Below the pieces are notes generated by a model. That model saw only the letters and a program-made list of their open reading frames with translations. It did no database searches and had not been told where the DNA came from. Positions 1-5,027 of a DNA stretch of 5,027 nucleotides are shown piece after piece. The stretch spans positions 1-5,027 of the forward strand of contig DOOK01000132.1 of the NCBI GenBank assembly GCA_003512805.1, written 5' to 3'. Source of the stretch: Erwinia sp. (lineage in GTDB: Bacteria > Pseudomonadota > Gammaproteobacteria > Enterobacterales > Enterobacteriaceae). Position numbers and translations under genes: made by a program. The stretch's first letter is position 1. Every line of letters starts with the position of its first letter.

Positions 1-278
1 AAAAATATAATCAGCTACCGGATACCAGCTCGCTGGCGGTCAGAACTTCTGGCCTGCTGGGTGAACAATATCTGGAGCTTAACGTCGGTTTTGACGAACC
101 GGAGATGGGAACGGCTATGCTTAAGGACGGCAGTACCATTCAGGACACCAAGTCAGCAATGGTGCTGGAAGATCTGATAGGCCAGTTCCTGTACAAAAGC
201 GGCAGCGGTAACGACAGTAAAAACGCAACGCCGGATAATAGCGGTGCGTCAGCCCCGGCCGCAGCGACTAACCCTTAA
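1..278 (+). CDS. mlaD: MlaD, phospholipid-transport MCE-domain protein (3' part only)
   Basis: Only the last 91 codons are present; the gene starts before the window, the reading frame begins at base 3, and the stop TAA is at 276-278. MlaD is the inner-membrane-anchored MCE protein that forms a periplasmic hexameric ring on the MlaFEDB ABC transporter and exchanges phospholipids with MlaC. The visible part begins near the end of the MCE domain ([20 protein letters not shown]) and continues through VGFDEPEMG and the helical segment [17 protein letters not shown], all closely resembling E. coli MlaD from memory. After that helix comes a low-complexity tail of about 25 residues rich in Ser, Gly, Asn, Ala and Pro; this tail varies between species. 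mlaC starts 11 bases after the stop, so the two genes are almost certainly co-transcribed. Confidence 0.96.
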   Translation, partial: KYNQLPDTSSLAVRTSGLLGEQYLELNVGFDEPEMGTAMLKDGSTIQDTKSAMVLEDLIGQFLYKSGSGNDSKNATPDNSGASAPAAATNP

Positions 279-289
279 GAGGAGCAGTA

Positions 290-925
290 ATGTTTAAACG
301 TTTCCTGATGGTGGCCATGTTAATCATCGCCCCGGTCGCGGCCAATGCCGCCGCCGACCAGACTAATCCGTACAAGCTGATGAATGAAGCGGCAGAGAAA
401 ACCTTTACCCGCCTCAAAAATGAGCAGCCTAAAATCAAGCAGGATCCCAATTACCTGCGGCAAATCGTGCGTGAAGAGCTACTGCCTTACGTACAGATTA
501 AATATGCCGGCGCGTTAGTGTTGGGTCGTTATTACAAAGAAGCGACGCCTGCGCAGCGCGAGGCCTATTTTAAAGCATTTAGCGACTATCTGGCTCAGGC
601 TTATGGCCAGGCGCTGGCGCTCTATCACGGTCAAACCTATCAGATCGCACCTGAGCAGTCTTATGCCAACGCTAACATCATTGCCATTCGTGTCTCTATT
701 ATCGACCCCAATGGACGTCCGCCGGTTCGCCTGGACTTCCAATGGCGTAAAAACAGCCGGACAGGCGACTGGCAGGCTTACGATATGATTGCGGAAGGGG
801 TCAGCATGATTTCTACCAAGCAGAACGAGTGGGCGGGCATCCTGCGTCAGAAAGGCGTTGATGGCCTGACCGACGTGCTGAAAAATGCCGCCAGCCAGCC
901 TATTACGCTGGACAAGCAGCAGTAA
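290..925 (+). CDS. mlaC: MlaC, periplasmic phospholipid-binding shuttle protein
   Basis: 211 residues, the same length as E. coli MlaC as recalled. MlaC carries phospholipid through the periplasm between the outer-membrane MlaA-porin complex and the inner-membrane MlaFEDB complex, supporting outer-membrane lipid asymmetry. A clear Sec signal peptide is visible: the positively charged start MFKR, a hydrophobic core at about residues 5-16, and an A-N-A cleavage motif ending near residue 20. The mature part begins near [10 protein letters not shown] and keeps family hallmarks: [17 protein letters not shown] (about 65-81), [10 protein letters not shown] (about 86-95), [17 protein letters not shown] (about 139-155) and [12 protein letters not shown] (about 163-174). 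The ATG at 290 is supported by a strong Shine-Dalgarno AGAGGAG at 278-284, five bases upstream. The stop overlaps the mlaB start. Family: Tol_Tol_Ttg2 (Ttg2D/MlaC). Confidence 0.98.
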   Translation: MFKRFLMVAMLIIAPVAANAAADQTNPYKLMNEAAEKTFTRLKNEQPKIKQDPNYLRQIVREELLPYVQIKYAGALVLGRYYKEATPAQREAYFKAFSDYLAQAYGQALALYHGQTYQIAPEQSYANANIIAIRVSIIDPNGRPPVRLDFQWRKNSRTGDWQAYDMIAEGVSMISTKQNEWAGILRQKGVDGLTDVLKNAASQPITLDKQQ

Positions 926-1218
926 TGGACTCGCTTAACTGGCGCATTGAGGCCAACCGGCTGCATCTGACGGGCGAGCTGGAGCGAGAAACGCTGTTGC
1001 CTCTGTGGCAGCAGCGTGAAACGGTGATGAAACAGATTGATACCATTGATGTCTCCGCGCTGGACAGGGTCGATTCAGCCGGGCTGGCCCTGCTGGTGCA
1101 TCTGCGTCAAATCGCGTTACAGCAGGGGAAAGCGCCGGGTTTTACCGGCATTACGGACAAACTGCGTTCACTGATCGCCCTCTATAATCTGCAGCAGTTC
1201 ATTACCGCCGAACGCTGA
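925..1218 (+). CDS. mlaB: MlaB, STAS-domain subunit of the Mla ABC transporter
   Basis: 97 residues, the same length as E. coli MlaB as recalled. MlaB is a small cytoplasmic STAS-domain protein that binds the ATPase MlaF and is needed for stability and activity of the MlaFEDB phospholipid transporter. The sequence shows the STAS pattern: a beta-rich start (RLHLTGELE, about 12-20), then IDTIDVSALDRVDSAGLALLVHL (about 38-60) with the DSAG turn, then a helix and a C-terminal LYNLQQF segment. Ser51 occupies the turn position where E. coli has a threonine (Thr52 as recalled). The protein is clearly more diverged from E. coli than its neighbours. Its ATG shares an A with the mlaC stop (TAATG, 923-927) and has only a weak Shine-Dalgarno, which indicates translational coupling. 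It is the last gene before a strong terminator. Confidence 0.94.
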   Translation: MDSLNWRIEANRLHLTGELERETLLPLWQQRETVMKQIDTIDVSALDRVDSAGLALLVHLRQIALQQGKAPGFTGITDKLRSLIALYNLQQFITAER

Positions 1219-1240
1219 CAGCACGGACGCGTTCCTGATG

Positions 1241-1271
1241 AAAAAGCCTCTGCACCCGCGGAGGCTTTTTT
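1241..1271 (+). terminator. Intrinsic terminator of the mla operon
   Basis: A perfect 10-bp inverted repeat, AAAAAGCCTC (1241-1250) with GAGGCTTTTT (1261-1270), extends inward by one G-T and two G-C pairs to leave a four-base loop ACCC (1254-1257). The 3' arm runs into six T residues (1266-1271). It sits 22 bases after the mlaB stop. The A-tract on the 5' side gives the reverse transcript a U-tract too, so the hairpin could work both ways, but no minus-strand gene is seen here. It separates mla transcription from ibaG-murA, fully or partly. Confidence 0.93.
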
Positions 1272-1276
1272 GCCTG

Positions 1277-1305
1277 TTTAAGATAGCTCCGCTTTCCACT
1301 ACTAT
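1277..1305 (+). promoter_or_regulatory. Weak candidate promoter for ibaG-murA
   Basis: The terminator upstream implies that ibaG needs its own promoter, or read-through. The best match I find is a -10 like TACTAT (1300-1305, four of six consensus bases) with a poor -35 TTTAAG (1277-1282) at 17-bp spacing. Overlapping it is a small dyad CTAC-TAT-GTAG (1299-1309). The match is weak and the call is tentative. Confidence 0.28.
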
Positions 1306-1343
1306 GTAGGCCTGTTTATCCTCAACCGAATTTAGAAAATCCC

Positions 1344-1598
1344 ATGGAAACTAGTGAAATTCAATCCGTGCTGATGGCCGCGCTGCCACTGCAGGAAGCT
1401 ATCGTAACCGGCGATGGCAGCCACTTTCAGGTGATCGCCGTAGGCGAGATGTTTGGCGAACTGAGCCGCGTGAAAAAACAGCAGGCAATTTACGCGCCGC
1501 TGGCGGCCTATCTTGCTGACAACCGTATTCATGCGCTGTCCATCAAAACCTATACGCCGGAAGAATGGGCACGTGACCGTAAGCTGAACGGTTTTTAA
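1344..1598 (+). CDS. ibaG: IbaG, BolA-family protein
   Basis: 84 residues, the same length as E. coli IbaG (formerly YrbA) as recalled and very similar to it along the whole length. BolA-family proteins pair with monothiol glutaredoxins (Grx4 type) to bind [2Fe-2S] clusters and act in iron-sulfur handling and stress response; in E. coli ibaG was named for its link to acid response. Visible family features are [12 protein letters not shown] (about 23-34, with His27), the [10 protein letters not shown] segment (41-50) and the conserved C-terminal region [15 protein letters not shown] (61-75) with the near-invariant His63. The ATG at 1344 is chosen because it reproduces the family N-terminus [10 protein letters not shown], although only a weak ribosome-binding site (TAGAAA) precedes it. 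murA starts 70 bases downstream on the same strand with no terminator between, so the two probably share a transcript. Confidence 0.96.
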   Translation: METSEIQSVLMAALPLQEAIVTGDGSHFQVIAVGEMFGELSRVKKQQAIYAPLAAYLADNRIHALSIKTYTPEEWARDRKLNGF

Positions 1599-1605
1599 GT
1601 CGCCA

Positions 1606-1630
1606 TCTTCATCGCTCCGGGCGATGAAGA
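1606..1630 (+). other. Hairpin between ibaG and murA, no U-tract
   Basis: A perfect 10-bp inverted repeat, TCTTCATCGC (1606-1615) and GCGATGAAGA (1621-1630), encloses a five-base loop TCCGG. It begins 8 bases after the ibaG stop and ends 38 bases before the murA start. The downstream bases GGCCGCACTC contain no T-run, so it is not a standard intrinsic terminator. It may protect the upstream message from 3' exonucleases, pause transcription, or adjust murA relative to ibaG; none of these is shown by the sequence. Confidence 0.75.
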
Positions 1631-1653
1631 GGCCGCACTCTATAGCTGATTAA

Positions 1654-2931
<1,278 letters not shown>

Positions 2932-2960
2932 CGTAACCGCGCACGGTAAGTTGCTGTAGG

Positions 2961-2988
2961 GGCGGTAGATATCTACCGCCTTTCTTTT
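2961..2988 (+). terminator. Intrinsic terminator of murA
   Basis: GGCGGTAGAT (2961-2970) followed directly by ATCTACCGCC (2971-2980) is a perfect 20-bp palindrome, folding into an 8-bp stem with an ATAT loop, and it is followed by TTTCTTTT (2981-2988). It lies 29 bases after the murA stop. The T-tract overlaps the stop codon of the convergent sfsB gene (2987-2989). There is no A-tract on the left side, so it should act mainly on murA. Confidence 0.95.
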
Positions 2989-3247
2989 ATGAGCGAATTA
3001 GCTTCTTGCGATCGAGCAGGCTATGGGTCACTGGGTCGTAGTAGCGGCTGGGCCAAATTTCGGCCGGATGGATGTTAAGCGCATTGGCAATAATCCATTC
3101 ACCTTTAGGCCAGGGCCTGAACAGCGCGTTTGCGAGCGTTGACGAGCTTAGTCCGGCTTCCCGTGACACCTGGGCCATCGTCGTGCCTCTCTTTTTCAGA
3201 CCTGCAATAATATCCGCGTTATGCCAGTCGGCTTTCTTTTCCAGCAT
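2987..3247 (-). CDS. sfsB: SfsB/Nlp, Ner-like helix-turn-helix DNA-binding protein
   Basis: 86 residues from the chosen start. The sequence resembles E. coli SfsB (Nlp, 92 residues as recalled): DWHNADIIAGLKKRGTTMAQ (7-26), then GLSSSTLANALFRPWPKGE (32-50), and IWPSRYYDP (64-72). The helix-turn-helix lies at about residues 23-43. The family descends from, or shares ancestry with, the Ner repressor of phage Mu; the E. coli gene was named for effects on sugar (maltose) use, but its direct targets are poorly known. The ATG at 3247 is preferred because GGAGG lies eight bases before it and the protein start then matches the family. In-frame ATGs at 3262 (91 residues; overlaps the GGAGG) and 3358 (123 residues) lack a ribosome-binding site. 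The gene converges on murA, and the terminator after ispB implies its own promoter. Confidence 0.9.
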   Translation of the reverse strand: MLEKKADWHNADIIAGLKKRGTTMAQVSREAGLSSSTLANALFRPWPKGEWIIANALNIHPAEIWPSRYYDPVTHSLLDRKKLIRS

Positions 3248-3255
3248 CTGCTTTT

Positions 3256-3260
3256 CCTCC
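3256..3260 (-). promoter_or_regulatory. Shine-Dalgarno deciding the sfsB start
   Basis: On the minus strand GGAGG is followed by an eight-base spacer (AAAAGCAG) and the ATG at 3247. This is the only strong ribosome-binding site among the three in-frame ATG choices. The ATG at 3262 overlaps it, which argues against use of that codon. Confidence 0.8.
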
Positions 3261-3301
3261 ATGGTCGCATCGCTTTTTCTGGAAACGTCAGAACGCAGTA
3301 T

Positions 3302-3317
3302 TGCCGTCGCTACGGCA
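3302..3317 (-). other. Small hairpin in the sfsB leader
   Basis: TGCCGT and ACGGCA form a perfect 6-bp stem around a four-base loop (AGCG on the minus-strand transcript). It lies 55 bases upstream of the preferred sfsB start codon, inside the predicted untranslated leader. It is short and could be chance; I see no alternative pairing with the ribosome-binding site. Confidence 0.4.
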
Positions 3318-3337
3318 TTGATTGCGAACTTAATCAG

Positions 3338-3366
3338 AATATTTAATAGGTTAATCATTAAATATT
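3338..3366. repeat. Perfect 10-bp inverted repeat at the start of the sfsB leader
   Basis: AATATTTAAT (3338-3347) and ATTAAATATT (3357-3366) are exact reverse complements separated by nine bases (AGGTTAATC). The repeat falls just downstream of the predicted sfsB transcription start near 3369, so it could be a downstream operator or a weak 5' hairpin in the RNA. The core AATATTTAA also occurs a third time at 3408-3416, next to the -35 element. The local DNA is very AT-rich, which raises the chance background. Confidence 0.5.
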
Positions 3367-3375
3367 GCAGCCAGA

Positions 3376-3406
3376 TTTATAGCAATAATTGGCAATATAT
3401 TTCCAA
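3376..3406 (-). promoter_or_regulatory. Predicted sfsB promoter (extended -10)
   Basis: On the minus strand the -10 TATAAA (3376-3381, five of six consensus) is preceded by TGC, giving an extended -10 motif TGnTATAAA (3376-3384). A -35 candidate TTGGAA (3401-3406, four of six) lies 19 bp upstream; shifting one base gives TGGAAA with 18 bp. An extended -10 tolerates a weak -35. The transcript would start near 3369, leaving a leader of about 120 bases before the preferred start codon. This is the best promoter between the ispB terminator and sfsB. Confidence 0.6.
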
Positions 3407-3407
3407 T
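3388..3407. promoter_or_regulatory. Operator-like dyad over the sfsB -35 region
   Basis: ATTGG-c-AATATATT-t-CCAAT is a 20-bp dyad with a single mismatched pair (positions 3393 and 3402), centred at 3397.5. Two further matched pairs (3385/3410 and 3386/3409) extend it outward. It covers the predicted -35 element and the upstream part of the spacer, where a bound repressor would block RNA polymerase. The regulator is unknown; self-binding by SfsB is one possibility, as Ner-type proteins are known autoregulators in phage Mu. Confidence 0.45.
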
Positions 3408-3437
3408 AATATTTAAGCGGCGTTTTGTTTTTGAGGC

Positions 3438-3480
3438 GTAATGCGCAAAAGTTACGTAATAGCGTGATGCATTACATTAC
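3438..3480. repeat. Cluster of GTAAT/ATTAC motifs
   Basis: The five-base motif GTAAT or its complement ATTAC occurs at 3438-3442, 3456-3460, 3471-3475 and 3476-3480. TTACGTAA (3452-3459) is a perfect 8-bp palindrome. GTAATGC (3438-3444) and GCATTAC (3469-3475) form a 7-bp inverted pair. The cluster lies upstream of the predicted sfsB promoter and downstream of the ispB terminator. It may hold binding sites for an unidentified regulator. Confidence 0.35.
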
Positions 3481-3510
3481 AAAAAGGGATCCAGAAAGCG
3501 GAACAGGCAA

Positions 3511-3539
3511 GGAAAAGAAAGCGCGGCTGACCGCGCTTT
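3511..3539 (-). terminator. Intrinsic terminator of ispB
   Basis: Read on the minus strand, AAAGCGCGG (3531-3539) pairs perfectly with CCGCGCTTT (3518-3526) around a four-base loop TCAG (3527-3530), a 9-bp stem. The transcript then continues CTTTTCC, so the stem's own 3' end plus this stretch form a U-rich tract. It begins four bases after the ispB stop and isolates ispB from sfsB. Confidence 0.88.
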
Positions 3540-3543
3540 GGGA

Positions 3544-4515
3544 TTAAAATTCGCGTTGAACAGACATATGGGCCAGCGCTTCCAGCGCGCTTCGCCAGGG
3601 GGATTCTGGTAACACATTCAGACAGGCAATCGCCTTATCGGCTTCGCGTTCTGCCGATTCGCGCGTCCAGGCCAGCGAGCCGCATTGATGCATGGTTTCC
3701 AGTACCGGTTCCAGCAGGTGGCGGCCGTTACCTTGTTCAATCGCACCCCGGATCATGGCGGTTTGTTCTGGCGTACCGTTACGCATGGCGTGCAGCAGCG
3801 GTAGGGTAGGTTTGCCTTCGCTGAGATCGTCGCCAACGTTTTTCCCCAACGTTTTACCGTCGGCGCTGTAATCAAGAAGATCGTCGATAAGTTGGAAAGC
3901 GGTGCCGATATAGCGGCCATAATCCTGCAACGCCTTTTCCTGCTCCGGCGTGGCCTCAGCAAGAATAGCGGAAGATTGCGCTGCGGCTTCAAACAGGCGA
4001 GCCGTTTTACTGTAAATCACCCGCATATAGCTTTCTTCAGTAATATCAGGGTCATTGCAGTTCATCAGCTGCAAGACTTCGCCTTCTGCTATGACGTTAA
4101 CCGCTTCAGACATCAGCTCCAGCACTCGCAGAGAGCCAATGCTGGTCATCATCTGGAAAGCGCGCGTATAGATAAAATCACCGACCAGCACGCTGGCAGC
4201 GTTACCGAAAGCGGCATTGGCGGTGGCTTTCCCACGGCGCATATCCGATTCATCCACCACATCGTCGTGCAGAAGGGTGGCCGTATGAATGAATTCTATC
4301 AGCGCTGCTACGGTAACGTGTTGTTTACCTGAGTAATTAAGCGCACGTGCGGCCAAAACGGCGATCGTCGGACGGATGCGCTTGCCTCCACCGCTAATGA
4401 TGTAGTAACCCAGCTGATTGATGAGGGAAACCTCAGAATTCAACTGCTCGAGTATGGTTGCGTTGACGTCCGCCATGTCTTGCGCGGTGAGTTCGTTTAT
4501 CTGTTCTAAGTTCAT
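3544..4515 (-). CDS. ispB: IspB, octaprenyl diphosphate synthase
   Basis: 323 residues, equal to E. coli IspB as recalled and closely similar throughout. IspB is a trans-polyprenyl synthase that extends farnesyl diphosphate with isopentenyl diphosphate to the C40 chain used as the side chain of ubiquinone-8 and menaquinone-8; it is essential in E. coli. Visible motifs are GGGKRIRP (42-49) for the isopentenyl diphosphate site, the first aspartate-rich motif DDVVD (Asp84, 85, 88) with DMRRGK (91-96), the Lys-Thr at 170-171, and the second aspartate-rich motif DDLLD (Asp211, 212, 215). GKNVGDDLSEGKPTLPLL follows. Chain length could be other than eight isoprene units, but similarity to IspB makes octaprenyl most likely. 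The ATG at 4515 gives the family start MNLEQINELTAQDM; the ribosome-binding site before it (GAAAAGA) is weak. Confidence 0.98.
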   Translation of the reverse strand: MNLEQINELTAQDMADVNATILEQLNSEVSLINQLGYYIISGGGKRIRPTIAVLAARALNYSGKQHVTVAALIEFIHTATLLHDDVVDESDMRRGKATANAAFGNAASVLVGDFIYTRAFQMMTSIGSLRVLELMSEAVNVIAEGEVLQLMNCNDPDITEESYMRVIYSKTARLFEAAAQSSAILAEATPEQEKALQDYGRYIGTAFQLIDDLLDYSADGKTLGKNVGDDLSEGKPTLPLLHAMRNGTPEQTAMIRGAIEQGNGRHLLEPVLETMHQCGSLAWTRESAEREADKAIACLNVLPESPWRSALEALAHMSVQREF

Positions 4516-4594
4516 CAGTCTTTTCAGCTATTGCCCACTATGCGGCTAATGATAAGCGTCTTTACCCGTGCCTGCGGCATGTAATGTATAACAG

Positions 4595-4623
4595 ATTGTA
4601 CTTGAAAATGACGACTGTGAAAC
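4595..4623 (-). promoter_or_regulatory. Candidate ispB promoter
   Basis: On the minus strand TACAAT (4595-4600) matches five of six bases of a -10 element. A weak -35, GTTTCA (4618-4623, three of six), lies 17 bp upstream. A start near 4588 would give a leader of roughly 70 bases before the ispB ATG. Overlapping TATACA a few bases downstream is a second, poorer -10 choice. Confidence 0.4.
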
Positions 4624-4672
4624 ATTTGCCTGTGCTTTGCGTTTTTTTTCTGCAATACCCGTTATCAGGCAC

Positions 4673-4701
4673 TTGTCATCGCGTGCGAAGTTGCGTAGAA
4701 T
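4673..4701 (+). promoter_or_regulatory. Promoter of rplU, near-consensus with GC-rich discriminator
   Basis: TTGTCA (4673-4678) matches five of six bases of the -35 consensus and TAGAAT (4696-4701) five of six of the -10, at the optimal 17-bp spacing. The bases after the -10 are TCGCGCCC, a GC-rich discriminator typical of promoters that ppGpp and DksA repress during the stringent response. Transcription should start near 4708-4711, leaving a leader of about 60 bases. An eight-T run (4642-4649) upstream is somewhat too far for a standard UP element. Confidence 0.75.
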
Positions 4702-4770
4702 TCGCGCCCTATTGTGAATATTTATAGCGCAGCCTGAACTCAAGACGGCAAGCGCGAGAGCGGAGTTTAT

Positions 4771-5027
4771 ATGTACGCGGTTTTCCAAAGTGGTGGTAAA
4801 CAACACCGAGTGAGCGAAGGTCAGACCGTTCGCCTGGAAAAGCTGGACATCGCAACCGGCGAAACGATTGAATTCGACCAGGTTCTGATGATTGCCAACG
4901 GCGAAGAAGTTACGATCGGCGCACCTTTAGTTTCAGGCGGCGTGATCAAAGCAGAAATCATTGCTCACGGTCGTGGCGACAAAATTAAGATTGTTAAGTT
5001 TCGTCGTCGTAAACACTACCGTAAGCA
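4771..5027 (+). CDS. rplU: 50S ribosomal protein L21 (5' part)
   Basis: The first 85 codons plus two bases of the next are present; the gene runs off the window end. L21 binds 23S rRNA (domain I region) early in 50S assembly and contacts L20. The start [14 protein letters not shown] is the family signature, followed by [50 protein letters not shown], almost the same as E. coli L21 (103 residues as recalled). About 18 residues should be missing here. The ATG at 4771 has GGAG (4762-4765) five bases upstream. In relatives the operon continues with rpmA (L27) and obgE; that lies outside this window. It is divergent from ispB, with 255 bases between the start codons. Confidence 0.98.
   Translation, partial: MYAVFQSGGKQHRVSEGQTVRLEKLDIATGETIEFDQVLMIANGEEVTIGAPLVSGGVIKAEIIAHGRGDKIKIVKFRRRKHYRK

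Noticed and set aside
3072..3416. 114-codon plus-strand open frame across sfsB
   Set aside because: It is antisense to the recognised SfsB coding region and runs into its AT-rich promoter; no ribosome-binding site or family similarity.
3892..4332. 146-codon plus-strand open frame inside ispB
   Set aside because: Antisense to the conserved core of IspB, including the aspartate-rich motifs; explained as a shadow frame.
4628..4671. TGCCTG/CAGGCA inverted pair upstream of rplU
   Set aside because: Only six bases with a 32-base spacer; expected by chance at this length.
4711..4770. Possible structured autoregulatory leader of rplU
   Set aside because: Only short GCGC pairings (4727-4730 with 4752-4755) could be found; too little to support a riboswitch or ribosomal protein leader.
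4546..4806. 86-codon minus-strand open frame across the ispB-rplU gap
   Set aside because: It overlaps the start of rplU antisense and crosses the strong rplU promoter; the product is unrecognised and no start signal is evident.

Overview
This window is a well-conserved chromosomal housekeeping region of a gammaproteobacterium of the order Enterobacterales. The protein sequences and the gene order (mlaD-mlaC-mlaB, ibaG, murA, then convergent sfsB/nlp and ispB, then divergent rplU) match the Escherichia coli arrangement as I remember it. MlaB, SfsB and the intergenic DNA differ clearly from E. coli, which suggests a relative such as Erwinia or Pantoea. That genus-level guess is from memory, not from a search.

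Left part, plus strand (1-2988): the window opens inside mlaD and continues with mlaC and mlaB, the distal genes of the Mla phospholipid-transport operon that maintains outer-membrane lipid asymmetry. A strong intrinsic terminator (1241-1271) closes that operon. A short gap with only a weak promoter candidate leads to ibaG, a BolA-family iron-sulfur partner protein. A GC-rich hairpin without a U-tract separates ibaG from murA, the first committed enzyme of peptidoglycan synthesis. murA ends at a near-perfect intrinsic terminator (2961-2988).

Right part, minus strand (2987-4515): sfsB (nlp) encodes a small Ner-like helix-turn-helix DNA-binding protein and converges on murA. Upstream of it lies about 300 bases of non-coding DNA, partly very AT-rich. 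This DNA holds a good extended -10 promoter, two dyads and repeated short motifs, and is the least explained part of the window. ispB (octaprenyl diphosphate synthase, for the ubiquinone/menaquinone side chain) lies upstream of that and has its own terminator.

Far right (4516-5027): a divergent control region separates ispB from rplU (ribosomal protein L21), which runs off the window end. The rplU promoter has near-consensus boxes and a GC-rich discriminator, as expected for a growth-rate-controlled ribosomal protein operon.

Taken together, the genes serve envelope maintenance (lipid asymmetry and wall precursor), iron-sulfur handling, quinone synthesis and translation. I see no mobile element, tRNA, rRNA, CRISPR array or defence system, and no evidence of a novel multi-gene system. 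The points most worth checking are the repeat architecture at the sfsB promoter and the hairpin before murA.
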